From contig JAKACU010000006.1 in assembly GCA_021821185.1 (NCBI GenBank), positions 1-37,050 of the forward strand: a stretch of 37,050 bases of DNA. Direction: 5' to 3'. Every line of letters begins with the position of its first letter. The stretch's first letter is position 1. Under the pieces are notes generated by a model. It was not told the origin of the DNA and searched no databases. It saw nothing but the letters and a program-made list of their open reading frames with translations. Both the position numbers and the translations under genes were made by a program. The DNA is from Bacillota bacterium. GTDB taxonomy: Bacteria; Bacillota; Bacilli; Alicyclobacillales; SLC66. Below, one piece after another: positions 1 through 7,909 of this stretch.

Positions 1-119
1 CTTCTAATTCAGCAATGCGAGCACTTTTGGCCGCAATGTCAAAGAGACCTCCCGATATCCGCCAAACGCTGGTCCATACTTTGCAATACCTGTCTCAATT
101 CGCCGTACGTCTCTGCCAC
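1..119 (-). CDS. prfB: peptide chain release factor 2 (RF2), N-terminal part, with programmed +1 frameshift
   Basis: RF2 releases finished peptides at UGA and UAA codons. The gene starts with GTG at 119-117 behind an AGGAGG site and runs off the window edge. The zero frame gives MAETYGELRQ and so on for 26 codons, then meets TGA at 41-39. The slippery site CTTTGAC spans 44-38 and is preceded by the Shine-Dalgarno-like GGGAGG at 53-48 with a three-base gap, the same geometry as the classic bacterial prfB frameshift signal. Skipping one base at the TGA continues as LDIAAKSARIAELE, which matches the Bacillus RF2 sequence after its own frameshift. It lies 81 bp downstream of secA, as in B. subtilis. 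The break at codon 27 is therefore regulation, not damage. Low RF2 favours the shift and so restores RF2 (known for the family). Confidence 0.93.
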
Positions 120-145
120 TTTCTTTTTCCTCCTCTTATATCGCC

Positions 146-177
146 AAAAAACCGGGGCGGCACGCAGCCGACCCGGC
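146..177 (-). terminator. stem-loop terminator or attenuator between secA and prfB
   Basis: On the minus strand arms 177-167 and 161-151 pair over 11 positions with one T/C mismatch and one G/T pair, around a five-base loop, and are followed by six T (151-146). It lies after the secA stop and 27 bp before the prfB start, so it could end secA transcription or dampen read-through into prfB. Confidence 0.7.
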
Positions 178-199
178 TTCTATCTGTATCACGTCAACA

Positions 200-2590
200 T
201 CAACTCGACGTGAATAACGGAAGCGGTGTCTCGGGCGGTTGTTCTTGCATACTCACCTGTGACTTGAAAATGTAGGTCGCCACTTCCTCTTGAATGCTAT
301 GAATCATTTCTTCAAACATCTGAAATCCCTCTTGCTGGTATGCAGTTAAGGGGTCGATCTGTCCATACGCACGCAAGTGAATCCCTTGACGAAGCATCTC
401 CATCGCATCGATATGATCCATCCACTTACCGTCAACGGTACGCAATAAAACGATGCGCTCTAACTCACGTAAAAATTCGCCAATCTCTTGCTCGCGGTTG
501 TCGTACTCCACCGTGACTTGATCATAGAGAAATCGCTGCAATTCATCGCGTTCAAAGCGGCGTAGTTCATCGATCGTCACCCGCCCTGGCGTCAAGAATA
601 CATTTTCCCCATACGCAACAAGTCCTGGTAGATCCCAATCTTCTGGGATCTGATCCGCCGGGCAATACGTATGCAACATAAAGTCGACAAGATCATGTGC
701 CATACCCGCCACCACGTCGCGCAAATGGTCTTGCTGCAAAATTTGCAAACGTTGCTTATAAATCACTTCACGTTGTTTGTTCATGACATCATCGTATTTC
801 AACACATGTTTGCGGATGTCGTAATTGCTCGCTTCCACTTTACTTTGCGCCCGTTCAATCGCTTTTGTCACCATTTTATTCTCGATCGGTTGATCCTCTT
901 CGATACCTAGCTTATCCATCAGGCCCATGATATTTTCTGAGCCAAACAACCGCATAAGATCATCCTGTAAAGAAAGATAAAATTGCGATGAGCCCGGATC
1001 CCCTTGCCGTCCTGCACGGCCACGAAGTTGGTTATCAATGCGGCGGCTTTCATGGCGCTCCGTACCAATGATATGCAGACCACCGAGATTGGATACCGAT
1101 TCACTCAGGATAATATCTGTACCACGACCAGCCATGTTCGTCGCGATGGTCACCTGGTTCAATTCACCCGCATGACTGACAATTTCCGCCTCACGTTCAT
1201 GATGTTTAGCGTTCAACACCTGGTGTTTAATGCCTTTACGCTTTAGCATGTCAGAAATCAATTCCGACTTTTCAATCGATGTCGTACCTACCAGAACAGG
1301 TTGACCCTTTTTGTGCCGTTCTTCAATCTCACGCACCGCCGCTTCAAACTTACCCTTGGTCGTCTTGTAGACAACATCCGAAAAGTCATGGCGTTGATTC
1401 GGTTTGTTCGATGGAATCGTCACGACATCCATGCCATAAATCTCAACAAGTTCTTGCTGCTCGGTTTTCGCCGTACCGGTCATACCGGATAACTTTTTGT
1501 ACATACGAAAATAATTTTGCAAGGTTATCGTCGCCAGCGTCTTGGATTCATTTTGCACCTTGACGCCCTCTTTAGCTTCAATCGCCTGGTGCAATCCATC
1601 GCTATACCGTCGACCTTGCATCATACGACCTGTGAATTCGTCGACAATCACGACTTCTTCACCCATGATCACATAATCTTTATCACGATGCATCAAAGCA
1701 TGCGCTTTTAATGCTTGAGTGATGTGGTGATTAATCGTAATCTGGCTTGGGTCAAATAAATTCTCTACACGAAAATACCGTTCGGCTTTATGAGCCCCCG
1801 AATCCGTGAGGTTAGCGCTACGCGCTTTTTCATCAAACTTATAATCCTCTTCTGTAAGCGAGCGAACAAAAAGATCAGCCATAAAGTACATATCCGTAGA
1901 TTTCTCAGCAGGCCCTGAAATAATGAGAGGTGTACGCGCTTCATCGATCAAGATACTATCCACTTCATCAACAATCGCGTAATTCAACGGACGCTGTACC
2001 ATCTCTTGTACAGACATGACCATGTTGTCACGCAGATAATCAAAACCAAATTCGTTGTTCGTACCATACGTCACATCGGCACGGTACGCTTCTTGCTTTT
2101 GCTCATGCGTCATATCGTGAACATTCAAGCCGACTGTGAGTCCCAAAAAGCGATGAACTTGTCCCATCCATTCCGCATCACGACGGGCTAAGTAATCATT
2201 GACCGTAATGACATGGACGCCCTTTCCTGAAATGGCGTTCAAGTACGCTGGAAGCGTTGCGACTAACGTCTTACCTTCACCAGTCTTCATCTCAGCGACA
2301 CGACCTTGGTGAAGCACCATACCGCCTAACATCTGCACATCAAAATGACGCATGCCCAACACGCGTTTAGCGGCTTCACGAACGACCGCAAAAGCTTCTG
2401 GCAAGATCGCATCAAGCGATTCACCTTGCGCATGCCGTTCTTTGAATAGCCCCGTTTGACCGCGTAACTCTTCGTCAGACAAGCCCTCATAACGGGATTC
2501 CAATAATCGAATTTTATCGACAACTTTGAGTAAACGCTTTATCTCACGCTCGTTCCCGACCGCGACAACCTTTTTAACAAGCCCTAACAA
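200..2590 (-). CDS. secA: preprotein translocase ATPase SecA
   Basis: SecA is the ATP-driven motor that pushes unfolded preproteins through SecYEG at the membrane. The product is 796 aa from a TTG start at 2590, chosen because GAGAGGAG lies eight bases upstream and translation then begins MLGLVKKVV, the normal SecA N-terminus; an upstream in-frame ATG at 2629 has no such site. Walker A GEGKT is near residues 104-108, the [12 protein letters not shown]alker B segment near 208, and the second motor motif [12 protein letters not shown] is present. The protein ends about 20 residues after IFKSQV and lacks the usual C-terminal SEC-C zinc motif CPCGSGKKY-CH found in B. subtilis SecA, so SecB-like or ribosome contacts through that tail are absent. 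hpf and prfB flank it as in Bacillus. Confidence 0.97.
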   Translation of the reverse strand: MLGLVKKVVAVGNEREIKRLLKVVDKIRLLESRYEGLSDEELRGQTGLFKERHAQGESLDAILPEAFAVVREAAKRVLGMRHFDVQMLGGMVLHQGRVAEMKTGEGKTLVATLPAYLNAISGKGVHVITVNDYLARRDAEWMGQVHRFLGLTVGLNVHDMTHEQKQEAYRADVTYGTNNEFGFDYLRDNMVMSVQEMVQRPLNYAIVDEVDSILIDEARTPLIISGPAEKSTDMYFMADLFVRSLTEEDYKFDEKARSANLTDSGAHKAERYFRVENLFDPSQITINHHITQALKAHALMHRDKDYVIMGEEVVIVDEFTGRMMQGRRYSDGLHQAIEAKEGVKVQNESKTLATITLQNYFRMYKKLSGMTGTAKTEQQELVEIYGMDVVTIPSNKPNQRHDFSDVVYKTTKGKFEAAVREIEERHKKGQPVLVGTTSIEKSELISDMLKRKGIKHQVLNAKHHEREAEIVSHAGELNQVTIATNMAGRGTDIILSESVSNLGGLHIIGTERHESRRIDNQLRGRAGRQGDPGSSQFYLSLQDDLMRLFGSENIMGLMDKLGIEEDQPIENKMVTKAIERAQSKVEASNYDIRKHVLKYDDVMNKQREVIYKQRLQILQQDHLRDVVAGMAHDLVDFMLHTYCPADQIPEDWDLPGLVAYGENVFLTPGRVTIDELRRFERDELQRFLYDQVTVEYDNREQEIGEFLRELERIVLLRTVDGKWMDHIDAMEMLRQGIHLRAYGQIDPLTAYQQEGFQMFEEMIHSIQEEVATYIFKSQVSMQEQPPETPLPLFTSS

Positions 2591-2667
2591 GGGCGTCACT
2601 CCTCTCGATTCAACGCCGAGAAAGCACATCCTGAGTTATCATTTTACCTCTTTTCCGGCATAGACAC

Positions 2668-2694
2668 AATAAAGAGGCGAACATTGTCCGCCTC
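2668..2694 (-). terminator. intrinsic terminator after the small membrane protein gene
   Basis: On the minus strand GAGGCGGAC and GTTCGCCTC form a nine-base-pair stem with one G/T pair and a three-base loop, followed by CTTTATTG. It separates the small membrane gene from secA. The T run is short, so some read-through into secA is likely. Confidence 0.6.
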
Positions 2695-2729
2695 AAGGTG
2701 CAAAGCAATATCTGTTCTTGTTACCAAGA

Positions 2730-2990
2730 TTAATTGGAGAGATTGCGATTATACTCGTATTCACCGTTCGCAAGTCCCAACATCACGCCAAACGCGATCG
2801 TCAGCCACCAGTCCCCATGCACTGCATGCGCGAGAACCACACCTAAAATCGCAATAACAGCGGTCACAAGCATCGTGAGCAGCAGTGAAGCGCTTGCCAA
2901 CATCTTACGCAAGTTCCAAAACAACAAGTGAACAACTTTCCATACCACGAGTAACAAGACAATCTGCAGTATCCACCAAATAACGGCCAT
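2730..2990 (-). CDS. small membrane protein of unknown function
   Basis: An 86 aa hydrophobic protein starting with ATG at 2990, six bases or so behind a run of G that serves as ribosome binding site. Hydrophobic segments lie roughly at residues 3-24, 34-54 and 60-72, suggesting two or three membrane helices; the tail NGEYEYNRNLSN is polar. I do not recognise a named family. It sits between hpf and secA, which are adjacent in B. subtilis, and has its own downstream terminator. Coding is supported by the binding site, spacing and hydrophobic periodicity, not by homology. Confidence 0.65.
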   Translation of the reverse strand: MAVIWWILQIVLLLVVWKVVHLLFWNLRKMLASASLLLTMLVTAVIAILGVVLAHAVHGDWWLTIAFGVMLGLANGEYEYNRNLSN

Positions 2991-3073
2991 TTGCGTCCCC
3001 CCAGACTTGCAGCGAGAGCCTACATTACTAGCCTATTCTCGCCGCTCGTCCGGGTTGCCTGCTTTACAAAGCC

Positions 3074-3616
3074 TTAACGCGATTGAATCAAGCCATACTG
3101 GCCATCTCTTCTTTTATAGATCACATTGACCTGTTCTGAATCCGAATTAGAGAAAACGAAAAAATCATGTCCGAGTAAATTCATTTGCAAAATCGCTTCA
3201 TCAAGTGCCATCGGCTTCATCTCAAATTCCTTAACACGAACAACATGTTGAAGATCTTCTTCAACCAGGTGTGTCTTGCTATCCCTTAGTTTGCCTACAT
3301 CATCTTTGGCACGATGCAGTGCTCTTTGATCGATCTTATGCTTAAACTTATCCAATCGTTTTTCTAATTTATCCATGACCAAATCGATCGATGCATACAT
3401 ATCACTCGATCGTTCTTCCGCACGAAGCATCACCGACGAAAGCGCGATCATCACTTCGACCGTATGGACATCTTTTACAACGGACATGGTGACTACCACA
3501 TCAGTGCCAGCAGGATTGTCCAGATAACGTTCGATACGCCCTAACTTCTTTTCCACATACTGCTTCAAGGCAGGGGTTACATCTAGGTGATTTTCTCCAC
3601 GAACGTGAATGTTCAT
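3074..3616 (-). CDS. hpf: long-form ribosome hibernation promoting factor
   Basis: Hpf binds the 30S decoding region and pairs 70S ribosomes into inactive 100S dimers in slow growth. The 180 aa length with an N-terminal S30AE domain (about 1-100, beginning MNIHVRGENHLDVTPAL) and a C-terminal dimerisation domain (about 122-180, VVRVKEFEMKPMALDEAILQMNLLGHDFFVF) marks the long form, equivalent to B. subtilis YvyD. ATG at 3616 follows AGGAGG at good spacing. A likely sigma-A promoter lies just upstream. It is divergent from the flagellar sigma gene, whereas in B. subtilis it follows fliT on the same strand. Confidence 0.95.
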   Translation of the reverse strand: MNIHVRGENHLDVTPALKQYVEKKLGRIERYLDNPAGTDVVVTMSVVKDVHTVEVMIALSSVMLRAEERSSDMYASIDLVMDKLEKRLDKFKHKIDQRALHRAKDDVGKLRDSKTHLVEEDLQHVVRVKEFEMKPMALDEAILQMNLLGHDFFVFSNSDSEQVNVIYKRRDGQYGLIQSR

Positions 3617-3634
3617 CGTAGAACTCCTCCCTTC

Positions 3635-3658
3635 ACTGTGGACAAATTATACCACAGT
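3635..3658 (-). promoter_or_regulatory. hpf promoter with extended -10 inside an inverted repeat
   Basis: On the minus strand TGGTATAAT (3654-3646) is a full extended -10 element; no good -35 is seen at the usual distance. The -10 is bracketed by perfect seven-base arms ACTGTGG and CCACAGT (3658-3652 and 3641-3635), so a dimeric regulator could occlude the promoter. The ribosome binding site for hpf follows about 15 bases downstream. Confidence 0.6.
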
Positions 3659-3678
3659 TTCGAATCAACGGCGTTAGC

Positions 3679-3704
3679 TAAAATATGCTATGGTTACGGT
3701 AGCT
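3679..3704 (+). promoter_or_regulatory. possible weak sigma-28-like promoter before the sigma gene
   Basis: TAAA at 3679-3682 and CGGTAGCT at 3697-3704, separated by 14 bases, resemble the better elements before flgM and flgL (six of eight -10 positions agree). If real it would make the sigma factor autoregulated. The match is imperfect. Confidence 0.3.
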
Positions 3705-3758
3705 AGATACTTGTATATGTACATAAAGAGCACCCCTCTTCCAAGGAGAGAACTTCCC

Positions 3759-4322
3759 TTGTTCGATAATCACGTGGTCACGGATGAGCAGCATCGCTAC
3801 ATACAAAGATTGGCGTACCGCCTTATACGCTTTCGTAAAAGCGCCAGTATCGACAGCGATGATTTAGTGTCTGCAGCCGAGATGCGTTGGTGGCAGTATT
3901 GTATGCGCACTCCTGAACTAACCGATACGTCGTCGATCGATGCTTTATTTCGTCAACATATTAAATTTGCCATGCGCGATTTACTTCGCGATTCCACCCC
4001 AGTCAAAGTCACACGCACCTATAAGGCGCAACTGCAAGCCTATGACCAACCTTACACCGTGGAACTCGATCACGCCATTGACATCACCGCCGGTGAGGAG
4101 CATGTCGACACCGAACTTTGGATGGATGTCACCACCCTCATTACAAAACTTCCGGAAAAAGAACAAATCGTCCTGGCGCTATACCACACGGACGGCTACA
4201 GTTTTACGGAAATCGCCTATGCGCTCGATGTGTCGGTGTCAACGGTCACCCGCATGTATAAGCGGTCGATTGATTCCTTGAAAATAAATCTTGCACAAAC
4301 GACAAATGCACGCAAAAAATGA
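3759..4322 (+). CDS. short FliA/SigD-like RNA polymerase sigma factor
   Basis: A 187 aa sigma-70 family protein. TTG at 3759 is taken as start because AAGGAGAG lies eight bases before it; the open frame extends further to 3690 without a good site. Region 2 covers about 8-85 (DSDDLVSAAEMRWWQYCM, then FRQHIKFAMRDLLRD). VKVTRTYKAQLQAY aligns with the FliA segment after region 2. Region 4 covers about 128-178 (LPEKEQIVLALYHTDGYSFTEIA and a helix-turn-helix SVSTVTRMYKRSIDSLK). At 187 aa it is shorter than the usual 240-255 aa of FliA/SigD, with region 3 reduced. It lies directly before flgM, whose product inhibits FliA-type sigma factors, so I infer it drives late flagellar genes. In B. subtilis sigD is elsewhere, so this may be a relocated or second flagellar sigma. 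The family call is sound; the specific partner is inference. Confidence 0.8.
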   Translation: MFDNHVVTDEQHRYIQRLAYRLIRFRKSASIDSDDLVSAAEMRWWQYCMRTPELTDTSSIDALFRQHIKFAMRDLLRDSTPVKVTRTYKAQLQAYDQPYTVELDHAIDITAGEEHVDTELWMDVTTLITKLPEKEQIVLALYHTDGYSFTEIAYALDVSVSTVTRMYKRSIDSLKINLAQTTNARKK

Positions 4323-4340
4323 CGAAAGATGTCCGTAGTT
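4311..4340 (+). promoter_or_regulatory. candidate flagellar sigma promoter before flgM
   Basis: CGCAAAAAATGAC (4311-4323), nine variable bases, then CCGTAGTT (4333-4340). The same two blocks with the same spacing occur at 6455-6484 before flgL. Read as AAAA, 15 bases, CCGTAGTT, it resembles the SigD consensus TAAA, about 15 bases, CCGATAT. The element overlaps the stop codon of the sigma gene and leaves a leader of roughly 15 bases to the flgM start. Confidence 0.6.
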
Positions 4341-4361
4341 GTATGTGAGGGGGTAAGGACG

Positions 4362-4592
4362 ATGCAGCCATCATCCATAGATCCGCTTAAGAGCATGTCT
4401 CCAATCGCACCGATCGGAGGCAGCCGGGAATCTAGCAACGAGACAAACACCGAACGTGTATCGAGTAAACCAAATGCTACGACTCGCACACAACAATTAG
4501 AGAAGATCCGGCAGCAAATCGCTAGCGGAAGTTACACAGTTGACGCAGGCACACTAGCGCAAAAGATTCTTGGCGCACATATTCTCAAGTAA
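4362..4592 (+). CDS. flgM: anti-sigma factor FlgM
   Basis: FlgM holds the flagellar sigma factor inactive until the hook is finished and FlgM is removed. ATG at 4362 is chosen because GAGGGGG (4347-4353) sits eight bases upstream; an in-frame extension to 4329 would overlap that site. The 76 aa product has a low-complexity N-terminal half and the conserved FlgM C-terminal helix region: TRTQQLEKIRQQIASGSY, then TVDAGTLAQKILGAHI. It follows the sigma gene by 39 bp and is followed by the flgN-like gene after 15 bp, matching the flgM-flgN-flgK-flgL order of many Bacilli. Confidence 0.9.
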   Translation: MQPSSIDPLKSMSPIAPIGGSRESSNETNTERVSSKPNATTRTQQLEKIRQQIASGSYTVDAGTLAQKILGAHILK

Positions 4593-4607
4593 GCACAGGT
4601 GATTGAT

Positions 4608-4922
4608 ATGAGTGAAGCGGACAACGTAGTTCGAAATCCAGATCCTGAGCTGATTTTATCCGAACTTGAGCAGATCACAGAGACCGTCACTCAAGCTTTA
4701 GTAGACCATGACACAAAGGCATTAGAAAACTTAGTGATTCAGCAGATTCAGTGCGCCAAGCGTCTCGCTTCATGTATGAAAGAACAGATCGACAAAAAGC
4801 GTGTCTTAGCTCTTATCTCATGCGTCGATACGCAGCAGCAACTGGCGCAACAAGCGCTTGCTGTTACCGATGTATTTTTAGAAGGTTTGAACTCCGCACG
4901 TGCATTTAGCCGTCTGGGATGA
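4608..4922 (+). CDS. flgN: FlgN-type flagellar export chaperone
   Basis: FlgN proteins keep the hook-junction proteins FlgK and FlgL unfolded for export. ATG at 4608 follows AGGTGAT; GTG at 4599 is an alternative. The 104 aa product is predicted almost wholly helical, with heptad-like stretches (ELILSELEQITETVTQAL, ALISCVDTQQQLAQQAL), as expected of the family. Sequence similarity is only recognisable in general character, so the name rests mainly on size, coiled-coil nature and position between flgM and flgK (the place of yvyG/flgN in B. subtilis). Confidence 0.75.
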   Translation: MSEADNVVRNPDPELILSELEQITETVTQALVDHDTKALENLVIQQIQCAKRLASCMKEQIDKKRVLALISCVDTQQQLAQQALAVTDVFLEGLNSARAFSRLG

Positions 4923-4943
4923 TTCTTTTGGGAGGTTTTTTTC

Positions 4944-6431
4944 ATGAACATTTCTACGTTTTTTGGGCTTAACGTGGGAATGAGTGCGCTTGACACGATG
5001 CAACAGGCTGAGGATGTTGTCTCAAACAACATCGCGAACGCTAACACGACCGGTTATGTACGAGAGACCGCGTCGATTAGCGAACAGGCTCCTTTTCCAA
5101 ACGTTCCGGCTAACGACTCGCCACTACTTCACGGACAGTTGGGTCAAGGCTCTGAAGTGGCAGCGGTTACTCGTCAGACGAATGCTTTTATCAACGAACA
5201 GGATCGCGCAAACCAAGGCACTTTGCAGATGTTTCAAACGCACAGCCAAAATCTGACCCAGATCGAGTCGATTCTTAATGAACCTAGCTCCATGAGCATG
5301 CAAAATGCCGTGGATCAGTTCTTTGCATCATGGCAAACGTTAAGCACCGACCCATCAAACACAGCGGCAAGACAAGCTGTCATTTCTCAAGGGCAGACTT
5401 TGGGACAAACGTTTCAGACGATTACCACGCAGTTAGAACAAATGCAAAGCAACCTTTCGACGACTGTGCTTGGACAGATCGATCAGTTTAATAGCGATGC
5501 AAGCCAAGTAGCCACGTTAAACACACAAATTGCTAATGTGGAGAGCAACAATCAAAACCCTAACCAATTACTCGATCAGCGTGGAAATTTACTTAACGAT
5601 ATGGCCAAATTGGCCAACATCAGTTATTCGACACAAAGCAACGGCATGGTTAATGTCAGCATCGTTGGCCCATCCGGATCGTCTGGATCTCCAACCAGTG
5701 TCGTTAGTGGTGCTACCTCTACCAAATTAAGCCTGAACACACAAACCGCAGGTGATGGTTCTTCCCTTCTTGCAACTAGTTCATTACTCTCAAACATAAC
5801 GTCAGGATCGATAGCTGGTAATGTTCAATCATTAGATGACACGCAAGGCATATTATCCAACCTTAATTCCTTTCTTAAAACGTTGGCTGATCAAGTGAAT
5901 GCGATTCAAAACCCTTCTGGAACTGGCTCGAATCTATTTCAGATTACAAATAATCCATCATCGCCTTCAACGACACCGACCGGTAACCCAACTCAGGGAG
6001 ATATCGTTTTGCAAGTTGCGCCAACACTCACTGCGTCAAATATCAATGCTGGTTCATCGCCAGGAGATAATTCGAATGCGCTTGCAATGGTGGCCTTACA
6101 AAATCAAACACCATCATCCTATTGGCCTTATTCCTATACCTCCCTTGCTACGAGTAACTCGGTTACCACTACTAACTCCGGGACATTTGATCAGTCTTTG
6201 GCGCAAATCGTTTCAGGCCTAGGAATACAAGCGGCTCAGGTTAACTCTCAAGAGCAAACAGCTAATTCGCTGGCTTCGCAATCATCCAATCTTCGTCAGT
6301 CAATCTCTGGGGTTAATATCAATGAAGAAGCGGCCAACATGGTGGCATATCAAAACTCCTACAATGCCGCAGCGAAGTTCATTAGCGTTTACGACTCCAT
6401 GTTACAAACGCTCATTGGTATGATTCCCTGA
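4944..6431 (+). CDS. flgK: flagellar hook-associated protein 1 FlgK
   Basis: FlgK forms the first junction ring between hook and filament outside the cell. ATG at 4944 follows GGGAGG. The 495 aa product has the family N-terminus (FFGLNVGMSALDTMQQAEDV, VSNNIANANTTGYVRE), an LLDQRGNLLNDMAKL segment and the C-terminal helix ISGVNINEEAANMVAYQNSY, then NAAAKFISVYDSMLQTLIGMI. Domain order is D0-D1, a Ser/Thr/Gly-rich middle (about 230-390), D1-D0. I count only six Arg and four Lys. There is no signal peptide, as expected for type III export. FlgN-like chaperone is encoded just before it. Confidence 0.96.
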   Translation: MNISTFFGLNVGMSALDTMQQAEDVVSNNIANANTTGYVRETASISEQAPFPNVPANDSPLLHGQLGQGSEVAAVTRQTNAFINEQDRANQGTLQMFQTHSQNLTQIESILNEPSSMSMQNAVDQFFASWQTLSTDPSNTAARQAVISQGQTLGQTFQTITTQLEQMQSNLSTTVLGQIDQFNSDASQVATLNTQIANVESNNQNPNQLLDQRGNLLNDMAKLANISYSTQSNGMVNVSIVGPSGSSGSPTSVVSGATSTKLSLNTQTAGDGSSLLATSSLLSNITSGSIAGNVQSLDDTQGILSNLNSFLKTLADQVNAIQNPSGTGSNLFQITNNPSSPSTTPTGNPTQGDIVLQVAPTLTASNINAGSSPGDNSNALAMVALQNQTPSSYWPYSYTSLATSNSVTTTNSGTFDQSLAQIVSGLGIQAAQVNSQEQTANSLASQSSNLRQSISGVNINEEAANMVAYQNSYNAAAKFISVYDSMLQTLIGMIP

Positions 6432-6454
6432 CACGTCGAAAATTCACGAATCAG

Positions 6455-6484
6455 CGCAAAAAATGACAAATAGTAACCGTAGTT
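6455..6484 (+). promoter_or_regulatory. candidate flagellar sigma promoter before flgL
   Basis: CGCAAAAAATGAC (6455-6467), nine bases, CCGTAGTT (6477-6484): 21 bases identical in sequence and spacing to the element before flgM. It lies in the 104 bp gap after flgK and about 50 bp before the flgL start, giving flgL, flagellin and perhaps fliD their own promoter. Confidence 0.6.
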
Positions 6485-6535
6485 AATTATAGGTAGGTTG
6501 ACTACATAGAGGTTTTAGGCAGGAGGTGGATCTCG

Positions 6536-7855
6536 TTGCGTATAACACAAAATATGATGACACAACAATTTCTTTATAATATCACGAACCAGAACCAACA
6601 GATGCAGACGCTGGAAAATGAACTATCAACCGGGAAAAGTCTTAACCAGCCATCAGACAATCCTCTTGGTGTTTCACAGGACATGGCGATTCGTGCTTCA
6701 CTTAGTGAAACTACAGGTTACTTGTCGACGATTCAGTCTGGCCTTAGCTGGATGCAAAACACCAGTTCGGCTCTTTCACAAATCGGAACAGCTCTACAAA
6801 GCCTGCAAAGCACAGTGCTTGAAGGGATCAACAGCACAAGTCAAAATCCATCGTCCCTGCAGGCCCTGTCTCAAACTGCCCAACAATTATCAAGCACCAT
6901 CTATCAAGAACTAAACGCAAAACAAGGTGACAGTTATCTCTTTGGCGGTCTGCAAACTACGGTGGCCCCTTCTCTAGCGACACCAGCATCTTTTGCTACT
7001 GTTTCGACCACAGATGGTTCATTCTCCATGATTTCAAGTTCTTTCACCGCGACGAGCAGTTCGAGCATGACGAATACTGGTACGCCGATCGCCACGACCA
7101 TTTCAGATCCATCTACTATCTTGTCTCAGTCACAACCATATGAATTGCAAGCCTCAGAGAATGTAAATTCCGCAGGAACTGTAACGTCCGGAACGATAAG
7201 TTTGAAAAATCCATTTACGGGAGCACTGATAGCTAGCGGTTCCCTTGCTGGCGCCGCCAACGGCAGCATTGTCACATTAACTTCTGTTTCTGGAACTGCA
7301 CAACTGACCATTACGCTAGGTAATCCCGTCAGCGTAGCTTCAGGAACAAGCGGGTCTTTTACCATCACAGACATGCTCGCTCCTAGCTCTGATATCACAG
7401 CAGGTTTTTCTCTTGCGTCAGGTGCAACTGGATCGATCAACTTTAATGTGGCGCCAAGCGTTACGGTCTCAACAAACGTTACCGCTGATCAGATTATGCA
7501 GTCTGGTGCCACAGGAACCAATCTACAAAGCACGTTAAAAAGCATTTCGTCGGATTTGCTGGATGGTAACACCGCTGCATTGCAGTCAGATCTTACTAAC
7601 CTGCAAAACAACATAACCAATGTCACCAATATCGCTGCCGATGTAGGTTCACGTATTCAACAACTAACTGCCCTGCAAAACCAGTTAACGAACTACCAAA
7701 GCGTTCTTACCAATCAGAAGGGGGTGATTCAGAGCGCAAACATGGCACAGGTGATCAGCCAGTTCAATACCGATCAAACTGTGTACTCAGCGGCTCTAAA
7801 GATGGGCTCAGAAGTTTTGCTGCCTTCATTGATTAGCTATTTGCCCAACGGCTAA
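6536..7855 (+). CDS. flgL: flagellar hook-associated protein 3 FlgL
   Basis: FlgL is the second junction protein, to which flagellin is added. The start is TTG at 6536 behind AGGAGGTGG. The 439 aa product begins MRITQNMMTQQFLYNITNQN with a STGKSLNQPSDNPLGVS motif, both typical of FlgL, and ends with IQSANMAQVISQFNTDQTVY and LPSLISYL. FlgL is usually near 300 aa; the extra length is a Ser/Thr/Gly-rich insertion at about 135-330, likely a surface-exposed domain. Lys plus Arg total only nine. It is separated from flgK by a candidate promoter and from flagellin by about 54 bp. Confidence 0.94.
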   Translation: MRITQNMMTQQFLYNITNQNQQMQTLENELSTGKSLNQPSDNPLGVSQDMAIRASLSETTGYLSTIQSGLSWMQNTSSALSQIGTALQSLQSTVLEGINSTSQNPSSLQALSQTAQQLSSTIYQELNAKQGDSYLFGGLQTTVAPSLATPASFATVSTTDGSFSMISSSFTATSSSSMTNTGTPIATTISDPSTILSQSQPYELQASENVNSAGTVTSGTISLKNPFTGALIASGSLAGAANGSIVTLTSVSGTAQLTITLGNPVSVASGTSGSFTITDMLAPSSDITAGFSLASGATGSINFNVAPSVTVSTNVTADQIMQSGATGTNLQSTLKSISSDLLDGNTAALQSDLTNLQNNITNVTNIAADVGSRIQQLTALQNQLTNYQSVLTNQKGVIQSANMAQVISQFNTDQTVYSAALKMGSEVLLPSLISYLPNG

Positions 7856-7909
7856 GTCAATTTCGATGATGGATTCTTTTTATAACATCAAGTGAAAGGT
7901 TGGATATCC

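Noticed and set aside
39..41. In-frame TGA near the start of prfB as evidence of a pseudogene
   Set aside because: It sits in the classic CTTTGAC frameshift context with the upstream GGGAGG.
7856..7909. A separate flagellar promoter directly before flagellin
   Set aside because: I could not find the AAAA-N15-CCGTAGTT element or a convincing sigma-A promoter in this 54 bp gap; read-through from the flgL promoter is simpler.
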